Position numbers and translations under genes: made by a program. The notes beneath the pieces were generated by a model that made no database searches, was not told the origin of the DNA, and saw only the letters and a program-made list of their open reading frames with translations. Shown one piece after another: positions 53,580 to 62,697 of a stretch of 64,000 bases of DNA; within the stretch, counting starts at the first letter, position 1; each line of letters opens with the position of its first letter. The stretch is from Pseudomonadota bacterium (GTDB lineage: Bacteria > Pseudomonadota > Alphaproteobacteria > Acetobacterales > Acetobacteraceae): positions 1-64,000 of the forward strand of contig JAKADX010000011.1 in assembly GCA_021818505.1 (NCBI GenBank), read 5' to 3'.

Positions 53580-55394
53580 CTACCCTCCCTCGCTTGCGTT
53601 CACCGCTTCCGTCAGCGGCACGACCTTCATTTGCGGCACTGTGACCATCCCTTTGTCGGTGAGCCGGATTTCCGGGATCACCGAGAGCGGGATCAGGTTG
53701 AACCCCATGAACGGCAGTGTGCAGCCGAGCGTGCGCCATGCCAGTTTCAGCGCCGCCGTCTGCGCCGCTACTTCTGGCGCGCGCCGGTCGGACAGCAGGC
53801 CCGCGACCGGCAGCGGCACCGATGCGAGCACCGCGCCGTCGCGCACCACGGCCACGCCACCCTGATGGCGCTTCACCTCGGCCAGCGCCGCCTGCATGTC
53901 GGCCTCGCTGCGGCCGGCGACGATGATGTTGTGCGCGTCATGGCCGACGCTGCTGGCCACCGCGCCGGCGGTCAGCCCGAAATCCTTGAGCAGCCCGTGC
54001 GCGACGGTGCCGCCCTGGCCGTGCCGCTCGATCACGGCGACGAAGCAGAGGCCGTGGCGTTCCAGATGTGCGGTCCAATCGTTGGCCGCGTCGAGCAGGA
54101 TCGTTTCGTGATACAGGATGATGCCCGACAGCGCGGTGCGGATCGCGTGCGCGCGCACGCGCCCGGCGGGCAGCGGTGGCGTCAGCTGCACCGTGTCTGG
54201 CACATGCACCGTGCGATACGCCGCCGGCGGATAGCGGTAGCGCGACGCGGCCAACTGCGCCTCCAGCACCGGCGTGATTCGCCGGTCGCGCACTACGAGC
54301 GCGCCGCCGTACCAGGTTGCGTGTGGCCGCAGATCGTCGTCCAGCAGCACGAGATCGGCGCGCCGGCCGCCGCCCAGACCGCCGATCTCCCCGTCCATCG
54401 CGTAGCGTGTCGCCGGGTGCAGCGAACCCATGCTCCATGCCTGCTCGCGCGTCATCCCCGCGCGCGCTGCCTGTCGCACCACCCAGTCCTGGCCGAACAG
54501 GAAAAGATCGTCGGCATCGCGGTCGTCGGTACACACGCAGATGCGTTTGTGGCTGGCGCCGAGTTCAGTGATCGCGCGGATCGCTTCCGGCAGGCTGTGC
54601 CACGGCGTCGTTGGCGGCCCGCCGCGCAGAAAGATCCACAGGCCCGCATCGAGCAGATCGTCGGCGATGTCGCGATCGATTGCTTCATGCGTGTCGGTGA
54701 CACCGCTTGCGGCATAGGCGGCGACGAACTCGCGCCCATAGATGTGGCCGCTCACTGGCCGGCCGCGCCGCAGGGCCGCGGCGAGGATCGCATGGCTTCG
54801 TTCGTCGCCCTCGCAGACCTGCACGAAATCCATCTTCTCGCCTAGCCCCACTGCCTCCGGCCAGGCATCAAAAATGGCGCCGATCTTCTCGGCGGTCAGG
54901 TCGCCGCCGGCCGTCTCGAACTCGGCCGACGTTGCCGGCACCGTGCTCGGCACCGTCAGGAAGATGTTGAGGGGGGCCGCGCGCGCATCGTCCAGCATCC
55001 ATTCGATGCCCTGGCGGTCGCAGACATTGCCGATCTCGTGGCTGTCGCAGAAGATCGTCGTCGTACCGTTGAGCAGCGCCGCTTCGGCATAGGCACACGC
55101 GGTCATCATGCTGCTCTCGATATGCAGATGCGGATCGACCAGGCCCGGGGCGAGGATCGCGCCCGCACCATCGAAGAACGTGGCACCGCTGTCGCGCCGG
55201 CACATGCCCGCCGGTCGTACCGCGGCGATGCGCCCGCCGGCGATCCACAACTCGCGCGGCCCGGTGATGCGCTCGCTGTAGGTGGAGAGCGTGCGTACGC
55301 CGGTGATCACGCAGTCCGGCGCCTGCCGCCCGGACGCCACGTCGGCGAGGCGGCGGGTTATGCTGTGCAGCGGGGCGACGGAAAAGCGGTTCAT
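53580..55394 (-). CDS. ade: Adenine deaminase
   Basis: Converts adenine to hypoxanthine and ammonia for purine salvage or nitrogen supply; a cytosolic metal-dependent amidohydrolase of 604 residues. It has [20 protein letters not shown] ([13 protein letters not shown]), SCHEIGNV-type segment ([11 protein letters not shown]), [20 protein letters not shown] and the Ade C-terminal domain ([31 protein letters not shown] as [17 protein letters not shown]). ATG 55394 starts the conserved protein. It is divergent from alr. Confidence 0.93.
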   Translation of the reverse strand: MNRFSVAPLHSITRRLADVASGRQAPDCVITGVRTLSTYSERITGPRELWIAGGRIAAVRPAGMCRRDSGATFFDGAGAILAPGLVDPHLHIESSMMTACAYAEAALLNGTTTIFCDSHEIGNVCDRQGIEWMLDDARAAPLNIFLTVPSTVPATSAEFETAGGDLTAEKIGAIFDAWPEAVGLGEKMDFVQVCEGDERSHAILAAALRRGRPVSGHIYGREFVAAYAASGVTDTHEAIDRDIADDLLDAGLWIFLRGGPPTTPWHSLPEAIRAITELGASHKRICVCTDDRDADDLFLFGQDWVVRQAARAGMTREQAWSMGSLHPATRYAMDGEIGGLGGGRRADLVLLDDDLRPHATWYGGALVVRDRRITPVLEAQLAASRYRYPPAAYRTVHVPDTVQLTPPLPAGRVRAHAIRTALSGIILYHETILLDAANDWTAHLERHGLCFVAVIERHGQGGTVAHGLLKDFGLTAGAVASSVGHDAHNIIVAGRSEADMQAALAEVKRHQGGVAVVRDGAVLASVPLPVAGLLSDRRAPEVAAQTAALKLAWRTLGCTLPFMGFNLIPLSVIPEIRLTDKGMVTVPQMKVVPLTEAVNASEGG

Positions 55395-55478
55395 GCGGAT
55401 TTTCCTGCGGCGACGCGGCGTACGAACGCTAGCATGTGTGCGGGATGACGGCGGCAACTATCGTGCCGAGGTGACGGA

Positions 55479-56588
55479 ATGGGGGCAATGCAGCGCGTGA
55501 CGGCGGAGGCGGCGGCCGGCCTGCCCGTGCTCACCGTCGATCTCGGCGCGATCGTGGCCAATTGGGAGGTGCTGGCGGCGCGAGCGCGGCCGGCGGAGTG
55601 CGCCGCGGTGGTCAAGGCCGACGCCTATGGGCTCGGTGCTGCCGCCATTGCCCCCGCATTGGCACGCGCCGGGTGCCGGACGTTCTTCGTCGCCCATCTC
55701 GCCGAAGGCATCGCGCTGCGCCGCGTGCTCGGCGGTGCCGCGGGTATCCAGGTGCTGCACGGCCCGGCGCCGGGCAGCGAAGCTGCCTTCGCCGCGCACG
55801 ATCTGGTCCCGGTGCTGAACAGCTCGGCCCAGGCCGCCGGCTGGGCGGCGTTCGCGCGCGAGGCGGGCCGGCCGTTGCCGGCCAGCCTGCATCTCGACAC
55901 CGGCATGGCGCGCCTTGGCGTGCCGCCAGCCGAGGTCGCGACCGTCGCCGCGCTGCACAGGCTCGATGTCGGTCTCGTGATCAGCCATCTCGCCTGCGCC
56001 GATGAGCCGTCGCATCCGGCGAATGCCGAACAGCGCGCCGCCTTCACCGTGCTGCGGGGGCAGTGGCCGCTTGCGCGCGCCAGCCTTGCTGCCTCCTTCG
56101 GCATCTACCTCGGCGCCGGCTATGTGTTCGATCTGGTGCGGCCGGGCGCGGCGCTGTTCGGCGTCGCGCCGACTGCACCGCCGAACCCGATGCGTGCGGT
56201 GGTCCGGGTGCAGGCGCCGGTGCTGCAGGTGCGCGAGGTCGCGACCGGAACCGGTGTCGGCTATGCGCATACCTGGCGGGCGGCAGCGCCGGCGCGGCTG
56301 GCGACGCTGGGCGTCGGCTATGCCGACGGTCTGCCGCGCAGTCTGTCCAATCGCGGCGCCGCGTGGCTCGGCGCGCTGCGGCTGCCGATCGTGGGGCGCG
56401 TTTCAATGGACAGCATCACCGTCGATGCCTCGGCGGCGCCGGAGGCGGCGCTGGCGCCGGGCACGCTGCTCGATCTGATTGGACCGCACTGTGATGTGGA
56501 CACCCTGGCGGCGGAGGCGGGAACGACCGGCTACGAACTGCTCACGCGGCTTGGCGACCGGTTCGACCGGCGCTATCTGCCGGCGTGA
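55479..56588 (+). CDS. alr: Alanine racemase
   Basis: A PLP-dependent racemase making D-alanine for peptidoglycan, 369 residues. The PLP lysine K46 lies in AAVVKADAYGLGA; HLDTGMARLGV, the catalytic-Tyr region GTGVGYAHTWRA, and GRVSMDSITVDAS complete the family set. ATG 55479 begins 85 bases from ade and is preferred; an internal ATG three codons on is possible. Confidence 0.93.
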   Translation: MGAMQRVTAEAAAGLPVLTVDLGAIVANWEVLAARARPAECAAVVKADAYGLGAAAIAPALARAGCRTFFVAHLAEGIALRRVLGGAAGIQVLHGPAPGSEAAFAAHDLVPVLNSSAQAAGWAAFAREAGRPLPASLHLDTGMARLGVPPAEVATVAALHRLDVGLVISHLACADEPSHPANAEQRAAFTVLRGQWPLARASLAASFGIYLGAGYVFDLVRPGAALFGVAPTAPPNPMRAVVRVQAPVLQVREVATGTGVGYAHTWRAAAPARLATLGVGYADGLPRSLSNRGAAWLGALRLPIVGRVSMDSITVDASAAPEAALAPGTLLDLIGPHCDVDTLAAEAGTTGYELLTRLGDRFDRRYLPA

Positions 56589-56591
56589 CAC

Positions 56592-58370
56592 TCACGACAG
56601 GCCGGTTTCGGCGAGCCAGGGCCGCAGCGATGCCGGGTCAATGCGCATGTCGCGGTTTGCATGGGCGTTACGCGCCGCCAATTCCCAGGCGGGATCGTTG
56701 AACTCCGCCGCATCGGACGCGCCGTCGCCCGCGACCAGCGTGGCGTAGTCGAGACCGAGCGCCGCCGCCGCCATCGCATAGGCCCAGGTGCCGTAATGCG
56801 GGTGGAACACTTCCAGCACATGCGTCCGTGGCGCACAGAACAGGATATTCGCCAGCCCCGCGCCATGCGGCGCCACCACATGCGTCGCGTCGCGAAACGC
56901 CGCGATCTGTTCGGCGAAACTCAGGAGGCCGGGCACGATGACCTCGAAGCCCAGCGGCGCCAGCACGGATGCCAGCTCCGCCTCGTTGACGACGCGGCGC
57001 ACGCCGGCATCGGCGCGCGAGATCAGCAGCCGGCGCGTGCGCGCGCGCGGCCTGAGGTCGAACAATGCGCGCATGTCGGTGATTGCCCAGTCGCTTCCCC
57101 AGTGCGCCGGATGGCGCAGATGCCGGCAGTTGGACGCGACATAAAGCCGCGCGACATGCAGCCGCGCCGGCGCGTCGGTGTCATGCCACCCGCCGACGCC
57201 GATCCGCGCAACCGTCTCATGCTGATATTTCTCGCACTGGCGCGGTCCGATCACGGTCGCGGCCGCCAGATCTACACCGGCGCGGCGATACAGCAGCAGG
57301 CGCGGGGCGTGGTCGAACAGGAAATGGCAAAGATTGGGCGGGGGAAACTCGTCATTGAGCAGTACCGCGCGATCCAGTCTGTGCTGCATCGGCGCCCGGC
57401 CGGCCTGCGCCAGTTCGGCGAAGCGGCGTGGCAACAGCGTTGGCACGCGGCCGACCGACTGCTCGGTCTGGATCGCGCCGTCGGCGCTGAAGACAGCCAC
57501 GGTGTCGTCAGCCACCAACACCTCGGCGTCGGCGAGTTCGACCACGCTGACGCCGTCGCGCTCAGCGGGCACCGCCAGTTCCTTCAGGCAGTTCGGCACG
57601 CCATTGCCGAAGCTGCGCCAGCGATGTGCCGGTCGGTGCGTGCGCGGGAACAGCGTGTGCACCTGCCCGGCCGGCTTTGGCGCCGCCACGGCGAGCGGAC
57701 CCGCTTCGGTCAGCAGATCGACAAGCTCGGCGTCACCGATCACCGGCGCATGCGGACACAGCGCGCGCTGGCGCACCGCCAGCTCGGCGGCATCGCGCGG
57801 CCGCCCGGCGCGCCGAAACATGGCCAGCAGCCGCGCGTAAGGTTCGTTCGCTTCGCGGCTCGCGGGTTGGATCTGGACTGCGAGCGCCGCCAGCAGTGCC
57901 GCCTCCTCGGGCCGGTCGAGCTGTTCGTACACCGCGCTCATGCGGAAATAGACCCAGTACTCGCCGATCGGCCGCAGGCACGGCCAGACCGCCTCGAACA
58001 GTCCTGCCGAGCCAGTCCAATCCAGCGTCCGCCCCCGCCGCTCCAGGGCAGAGAGCAGGGCATGGTCCTGGTCCGCAACGGCCACGATCTCCGCGCCTTC
58101 GGCGTCAGAGGGCGCAGGCGCCGGGGTCGTCAGCTGCGCCGCCAGCCCTTCCAGCAGCCGCGCGACGTTGCCGCGGAACGCCTGGGCGGCGATCGCCGGC
58201 AGCCGCGCGTCGGCGAACGGCGGCAGGCGCCAGAACACGCTTTCGAACAGCGCGGCGCCCTCCGCCCGCGCGGCGTCGGTCCCGTCAAGGAGCAGCGCCT
58301 CGATCTGGTCACGCAGCGCGCGGGCCGGCGCGCGGTCCGCCAGCACTGTCGCGACCAGTGAGGCTGACAT
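56592..58370 (-). CDS. Glycosyltransferase family 61 protein with N-terminal helical repeats
   Basis: A 592-residue protein. The C-terminal half (about 270-570) is a GT61/DUF563 domain: LFDHAPRLLLYRRAGVDL, LISRADAGVRRVVNEAELAS, VVAPHGAGLANILFCAPRTH. The N-terminal half shows helical segments reminiscent of TPRs (EEAALLAALAVQIQPASREA). GT61 enzymes transfer sugars such as xylose or fucose to surface polymers; the donor and acceptor are unknown. Its ATG overlaps the pheT stop by 1-3 bases, which is unusual for this operon. Confidence 0.82.
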   Translation of the reverse strand: MSASLVATVLADRAPARALRDQIEALLLDGTDAARAEGAALFESVFWRLPPFADARLPAIAAQAFRGNVARLLEGLAAQLTTPAPAPSDAEGAEIVAVADQDHALLSALERRGRTLDWTGSAGLFEAVWPCLRPIGEYWVYFRMSAVYEQLDRPEEAALLAALAVQIQPASREANEPYARLLAMFRRAGRPRDAAELAVRQRALCPHAPVIGDAELVDLLTEAGPLAVAAPKPAGQVHTLFPRTHRPAHRWRSFGNGVPNCLKELAVPAERDGVSVVELADAEVLVADDTVAVFSADGAIQTEQSVGRVPTLLPRRFAELAQAGRAPMQHRLDRAVLLNDEFPPPNLCHFLFDHAPRLLLYRRAGVDLAAATVIGPRQCEKYQHETVARIGVGGWHDTDAPARLHVARLYVASNCRHLRHPAHWGSDWAITDMRALFDLRPRARTRRLLISRADAGVRRVVNEAELASVLAPLGFEVIVPGLLSFAEQIAAFRDATHVVAPHGAGLANILFCAPRTHVLEVFHPHYGTWAYAMAAAALGLDYATLVAGDGASDAAEFNDPAWELAARNAHANRDMRIDPASLRPWLAETGLS

Positions 58371-60826
58371 CAGCGCAGCCGGCCGCCGGTAGCCTTGGTC
58401 ACAGCAGCGGCGATTTTCGCGCACAGCGCCTCGATCTCGGCATCGGTCAGCGTGCGCTCGCGCGGCTGCAGCACGACCTCAACGCCCAGCGACTTCTCGT
58501 CCGCCGCAAGTTGCGCGCCGGCGTAGACATCGAACAGCGAAACCGCCGCGATGAGCGCCCGGTCCGCCCCTTTCGCCGCCCGCAGCACCGTTTCGGCCGC
58601 TACGTCGGCGGCGACGACGAAGGCGAAGTCGCGCCGGACCGGCATGAAGGCGGGCAGGTCGGGCGGCGCGCGGCGGCGGCGCTTCGGCTCGGCGATGGCG
58701 TCGAGGAAGATCTCGAACGCGACCGCCGGTCCCGGCAGCTCCAGTGCGGCCAGCACGCGCGGGTGCAGCACGCCGAAGGTCGCCAGCGCCAGCTTCGGTC
58801 CCTGCCGCACCACGCCGGACTGGCCGGGGTGGTAGAAGCCGGGCGCGTCGGCGCTCACGCTCAGCGCCTCCATTGGCACGCCGAGGGCCGTCAAAACCGC
58901 CCAGACATCGGCCTTGGCGTCGAAGGCGTCCAGCTTGCGGGCGGGTGCAATCCAGCTTCTCGGGGTTGCGCCCGTGCGCAGCCCGGCGGCCAGCACAGGC
59001 TGCGCCTCGGGTGCAACTCCGTGGAACGCAGGTCCAACCTCGAACAGCGCCAGGTCCGGCCAACCGCGCGCGGCGTTGCGCTGGGCGGCCAGGGCCAGTG
59101 TGGCGACCGGCGTGGGGCGCAACTGATCGAGGTCGGCGGCGATGGGGTTGGCCAGCCGCAGCGCCGGATCAGCGGGGGCGAACAGGGCCGCCTGCGTGCC
59201 TTCCGTAAAGCTGAAGGTGACGCATTCCGCCAGCCCCTGCGCCGCCAGCACCCGCCGCGCCAGCGCCGCCCGCGTCTGCCGCGGCGTCAGTGTCGGCTGC
59301 GGCACCGGTCCGGGGACAGTCATGGAGACCGGCGGCACCGCATCGAGGCCCCGGAGGCGCAGCACTTCCTCGACCAGATCGGCTTCCGGTTCGGCCAGCG
59401 CGCGGCCCGCGGCGGCGGCGGTCACGTCCAGGCCCGGTACGGGATCTAGGGGGGTGCCGGCGGCGATGTCGTTGCGCCAGGACGGGACATTCACCGTCAC
59501 CCGCTCCGCATCGCGCGCGGCGACCGTGAAGCCGAGGCGCTCCAGCGACGCGACGGCCTCGTCGGCGGGCACATCCAGGCCGCCGAGGCCTGCGAGCCGG
59601 GAGAAGCGCAGGCTGGCGGTGCGCTGCCAGCGCGGCTCCGCGCCAGCGGCAACGACCTCGCTCGCCTCGCCGCCGCACAGGTCGAGAATGAGGCGCGTCG
59701 CTGCCTCGGTCGCGGCGGGCAGCAGGGCGGGATCGATGCCGCGCTCGAAGCGTTGCCGGGCGTCGGAGGTGATCTGGTGGCGCCTGCCGGTCAGCGCCAC
59801 GCGCACCGGGTCAAATAGCGCGCATTCGATGAACACCGTGCGCGTGCTGTCATCGCACCCGGTCGCCTCGCCGCCGATCACGCCGGCGAGCGATTGCACG
59901 CCGGCCGCATCGGCGATCACGCAATCCTCCGCCGTCACGGTGTAGTCGCGACCGTTCAGTGCGCGAAAGGTCTCGCCGGCGCCGGGACGCATCGTGAGCG
60001 TGCCGCCCGCCACCTTGTGTGCGTCGAACACGTGCAGCGGCCGGCCGAGGTCGTAAGTGAAGAAGTTGGTGACATCGACCAGCGCGTTGATCGGCCGCAG
60101 CCCGATCGCGATCAGCCGCTCGGCGAGCCAGCGCGGGCTTGCGTCGTTGCGGGTGACGCGCAGCGTGCGGCCGAGCACAAAAGGGCACGCCTCCGGCATC
60201 GCGATCGCCCAGCGCAGCGGCGATGCAAACGACGCCGGCACCGGTGGCGCCGACCACGGTTTCAGCGTGCCGATTCCGGCCGCTGCGAGGTCGCGCGCGA
60301 CACCCCGCACCGAAAGCGCGTCGCCGCGATTGGGCGTGACGCTGATGTCGATCACAGGATCGTCGAGTCCGGCCCAGCGCACATAGGATTCGCCGATCGG
60401 CGCGTCTTCCGGCAGATCGACGATGCCGCTGTGATCGTCGCCCAGCCCCATCTCGCGCGCGGAGAGCAGCATGCCCGCGCTCTGTATGCCGCGAATCTCG
60501 CCGACCTTCAGCGTGATGCCGGTGCCGGGGATGAAGCTGCCGGGGGCGGCGAACACCGCCTTCATGCCGGTGCGCGCGTTCGGCGCACCACACACGACGG
60601 AGATCGCCCGTCCATCGCCGACATCGACGGTGCAGGCGCGCAGGCGATCGGCGTTGGGGTGCTGCACCGCCTCGACGACCCGCGCGATGCGGAACGGCGC
60701 CAGCGCGGCGCCGCGGTCCTCCACCGATTCAAGCTCGAGGCCGATGCGCGTCAGCGTGTCGGTGATTGTGTCCAGCGACGCATCGGTGTCGAGATGCTCG
60801 CGCAGCCAGGAGAGAGTGAACTTCAT
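58370..60826 (-). CDS. pheT: Phenylalanine-tRNA ligase beta subunit
   Basis: Charges tRNA-Phe in the alpha2-beta2 enzyme. At 818 residues it has an N-terminal tRNA-binding (EMAP-like) domain (about 40-150, VVEAVQHPNADRLRACTVDV), the B3/B4 editing region, B5 (RQTRAALARRVLAAQGLAEC) and a C-terminal ferredoxin-fold anticodon-binding domain (FMPVRRDFAFVVAADVAAET as PVRRDFAFVVAADVAAET). It starts 3 bases after the pheS stop. Confidence 0.96.
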   Translation of the reverse strand: MKFTLSWLREHLDTDASLDTITDTLTRIGLELESVEDRGAALAPFRIARVVEAVQHPNADRLRACTVDVGDGRAISVVCGAPNARTGMKAVFAAPGSFIPGTGITLKVGEIRGIQSAGMLLSAREMGLGDDHSGIVDLPEDAPIGESYVRWAGLDDPVIDISVTPNRGDALSVRGVARDLAAAGIGTLKPWSAPPVPASFASPLRWAIAMPEACPFVLGRTLRVTRNDASPRWLAERLIAIGLRPINALVDVTNFFTYDLGRPLHVFDAHKVAGGTLTMRPGAGETFRALNGRDYTVTAEDCVIADAAGVQSLAGVIGGEATGCDDSTRTVFIECALFDPVRVALTGRRHQITSDARQRFERGIDPALLPAATEAATRLILDLCGGEASEVVAAGAEPRWQRTASLRFSRLAGLGGLDVPADEAVASLERLGFTVAARDAERVTVNVPSWRNDIAAGTPLDPVPGLDVTAAAAGRALAEPEADLVEEVLRLRGLDAVPPVSMTVPGPVPQPTLTPRQTRAALARRVLAAQGLAECVTFSFTEGTQAALFAPADPALRLANPIAADLDQLRPTPVATLALAAQRNAARGWPDLALFEVGPAFHGVAPEAQPVLAAGLRTGATPRSWIAPARKLDAFDAKADVWAVLTALGVPMEALSVSADAPGFYHPGQSGVVRQGPKLALATFGVLHPRVLAALELPGPAVAFEIFLDAIAEPKRRRRAPPDLPAFMPVRRDFAFVVAADVAAETVLRAAKGADRALIAAVSLFDVYAGAQLAADEKSLGVEVVLQPRERTLTDAEIEALCAKIAAAVTKATGGRLR

Positions 60827-60829
60827 CGC

Positions 60830-61900
60830 TCACACCCCCTCGTGTAGCATCGCCGGCGCGAGCGGTGTGGTGCCGTAGTGGCGCAGCCAGCGGATGTCGC
60901 TGTCGTAGAACGGGCGCAGGTCGGGGATACCGTGCTTGAGCATGGTGACGCGCTCCACGCCCATGCCGAAGGCGAAGCCCTGCCAGACCGAAGGATCGAT
61001 CCCGACATTGGCGAGCACTTTCGGATGCACCATGCCGCTGCCGAGAATCTCCAGCCAGTCGCCGCCGCCGCCGAGTTCGCCGGTCCTGCGGTTCCAGCCG
61101 ATATCGACCTCCATGCTCGGCTCGGTGAACGGGAAGTAGCTGGCGCGGAAGCGCACCGGCAGCGTGGCGATGCCGAAGAAGCTGCGCAGGAAGTCGATCA
61201 GGCAGCCTTTGAGATGGCCGAGCGTCAGGTCGCGGTCGATCGCCAGCCCTTCGAGCTGGTGGAACATCGGCGAGTGCGTCGCGTCGTGATCGGCGCGATA
61301 GGTGCGGCCCATGACGACGACGCGCAGCGGCGGCTGCTGGCGCAGCATCGCGCGCACCTGCACCGGCGAGGTGTGCGTGCGCAGAACCGGTGGCGGCGAA
61401 TCCTCGGTCGCGGGCGGCAGGTAGAACGTGTCGTGGTCGGCGCGCGCCGGATGGTGCGCGGGGATGTTGAGCGCGCCGAAATTGTGCCAGTCGCTTTCGA
61501 CATCCGGTCCCTCGGCGATGGCGAAGCCCATGGCGCCGAAGATCGCCGCCATTTCCTCCATGGTGCGGCTGATCGGATGGATCAGCCCAGCGGGCACCGG
61601 GCGCGGCGGCAGCGTCGGGTCGATGCGCTCGGCGGCCAGCCGCGATGCGAGATCGGCTTCCTCCAGTTCCAGCCTGCGGGCTTCGATCAGGGCCGCGAGC
61701 GCGTCCTTGAGCCGGTTGAGTGCCGCGCCACGCTCGCGCCGCTGCTCGGCCGGCACGGTCCCGAGTTGCTTGAGCAGCGCGGTCAGTTTGCCGTTCTTGC
61801 CGAGCACGCCGACGCGCACCGTGTCCCAGGCGCGCAGGTCGGCCGCCGCGCGCAGCGCCGCCGCAGTCTCGCTGTGGAGGGATTCGAGATCGTCGGTCAT
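60830..61900 (-). CDS. pheS: Phenylalanine-tRNA ligase alpha subunit
   Basis: The catalytic class II subunit, 356 residues. Motif 2 region FRASYFPFTEPSMEVDIGW (SYFPFTEPSMEVDIGWN), TYRADHDATHSPMFHQLEGL (RADHDATHSPMFHQLEG), motif 3 GFAFGMGVERVTMLKHGIPD (GFAFGMGVERVTMLKHG). ATG 61900 is used; an ATG at 61921 would add seven residues inside the hairpin region. It is downstream of rplT through a terminator-like hairpin that might attenuate it. Confidence 0.96.
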   Translation of the reverse strand: MTDDLESLHSETAAALRAAADLRAWDTVRVGVLGKNGKLTALLKQLGTVPAEQRRERGAALNRLKDALAALIEARRLELEEADLASRLAAERIDPTLPPRPVPAGLIHPISRTMEEMAAIFGAMGFAIAEGPDVESDWHNFGALNIPAHHPARADHDTFYLPPATEDSPPPVLRTHTSPVQVRAMLRQQPPLRVVVMGRTYRADHDATHSPMFHQLEGLAIDRDLTLGHLKGCLIDFLRSFFGIATLPVRFRASYFPFTEPSMEVDIGWNRRTGELGGGGDWLEILGSGMVHPKVLANVGIDPSVWQGFAFGMGVERVTMLKHGIPDLRPFYDSDIRWLRHYGTTPLAPAMLHEGV

Positions 61901-61920
61901 CTTCCGGGTCCGTGCAAGCA

Positions 61921-61952
61921 AAAGGGCTGCCCTTGGCGCCGGGCAGCCCTTT
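61921..61952 (-). terminator. Strong hairpin between rplT and pheS (terminator or attenuator)
   Basis: AAAGGGCTGCCC (61921-61932) and GGGCAGCCCTTT (61941-61952) form a perfect 12-pair stem around an 8-base loop. On the minus strand the stem ends in CCCTTTT, a modest T-run, so read-through into pheST is likely partial. It resembles the position of the pheST attenuator of other bacteria. Confidence 0.65.
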
Positions 61953-61984
61953 GCGGTTCGATCGCGCGCGCGGGTTGCGGCGGA

Positions 61985-62341
61985 TCAGGCCAGGGCGGCC
62001 TGCGCTTTCTTGACGATCTCGCTGAAACTCGCCGGATCATCGTAGGCGACCGCAGCCAGCACCTTGCGGTCCATCTCGATTCCGGCGCGCTTCAGCCCGT
62101 CAATAAATCGCGAATAGGTCAGCCCGTGCTCGCGCACTGCGGCGTTGATACGCTGGATCCAGAGCGCGCGGAAATCACGCTTCCTGTTGCGCCGGTCGCG
62201 ATAGGCGTATTGCAGCGACTTCTCCAGCCGCTCCAACGCGATGCGGTAATTGGTCGATGAGCGGCCGACGAAGCCCTTGGACTGCTCGAGGACTTTCTTG
62301 TGCCGTGCGTGCGTGGTGACGCCGCGCTTGACGCGTGCCAT
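61985..62341 (-). CDS. rplT: 50S ribosomal protein L20
   Basis: A ribosomal large-subunit assembly protein, 118 residues, with [38 protein letters not shown] and [10 protein letters not shown] at the C-terminus, all as expected. AAGGGGGA lies before the ATG. It follows rpmI by 12 bases, the standard pair. Confidence 0.98.
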   Translation of the reverse strand: MARVKRGVTTHARHKKVLEQSKGFVGRSSTNYRIALERLEKSLQYAYRDRRNRKRDFRALWIQRINAAVREHGLTYSRFIDGLKRAGIEMDRKVLAAVAYDDPASFSEIVKKAQAALA

Positions 62342-62353
62342 GTGCGATCCCCC

Positions 62354-62557
62354 TTAACCGAGCCCGTACGGCGCCCACTGCTTCACAGTGATGGCGTCCT
62401 GCGGCGTGAGCGTCTGATGGCGGCGGTTCTGCCGCTTCATCTTCTGGGGGCGGTTGATCAGGCCATGGCGCTTGTTGCCCGGCCCGGCGAGCACCTTGCC
62501 GGTGGCGGTGATCTTGAAGCGCTTCTTGACCGACGACTTGGTCTTGAGTTTGGGCAT
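62354..62557 (-). CDS. rpmI: 50S ribosomal protein L35
   Basis: A 67-residue ribosomal protein: [39 protein letters not shown] and YGLG at the end, clear L35. AAGGAGA precedes the ATG. No infC lies upstream in this window, unlike the classic infC-rpmI-rplT order. Confidence 0.98.
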   Translation of the reverse strand: MPKLKTKSSVKKRFKITATGKVLAGPGNKRHGLINRPQKMKRQNRRHQTLTPQDAITVKQWAPYGLG

Positions 62558-62598
62558 TTTGGTCTCCTTCTCGGTGGCGATCGCGCGCGAACGGCGCG

Positions 62599-62641
62599 CA
62601 CACGTCGCGGCCGGGCATGCCCGAGAAGGCCCGGCGCGCAG
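62599..62641 (-). promoter_or_regulatory. Possible leader-RNA structures before rpmI
   Basis: The roughly 95-base leader holds CGGGCATGCCCG (62612-62623), a perfect palindrome, with neighbouring GGCCC and CCGG arms that could pair alternatively. L20 represses its own operon in several bacteria by leader binding; here that is only a possibility. Confidence 0.3.
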
Positions 62642-62652
62642 ACGGAGGGCGG

Positions 62653-62681
62653 CTTATAGCGGCAGGCGATCCCAACGACAA
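62653..62681 (-). promoter_or_regulatory. Promoter of the rpmI-rplT(-pheST) operon
   Basis: On the minus strand TTGTCG (62681-62676) is followed by TATAAG (62658-62653) after 17 bases. The -10 matches 5 of 6 and the -35 4 of 6. Transcription would start about 96 to 100 bases before the rpmI ATG. Confidence 0.6.
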
Positions 62682-62697
62682 GCGCCGGCCGGGCACC

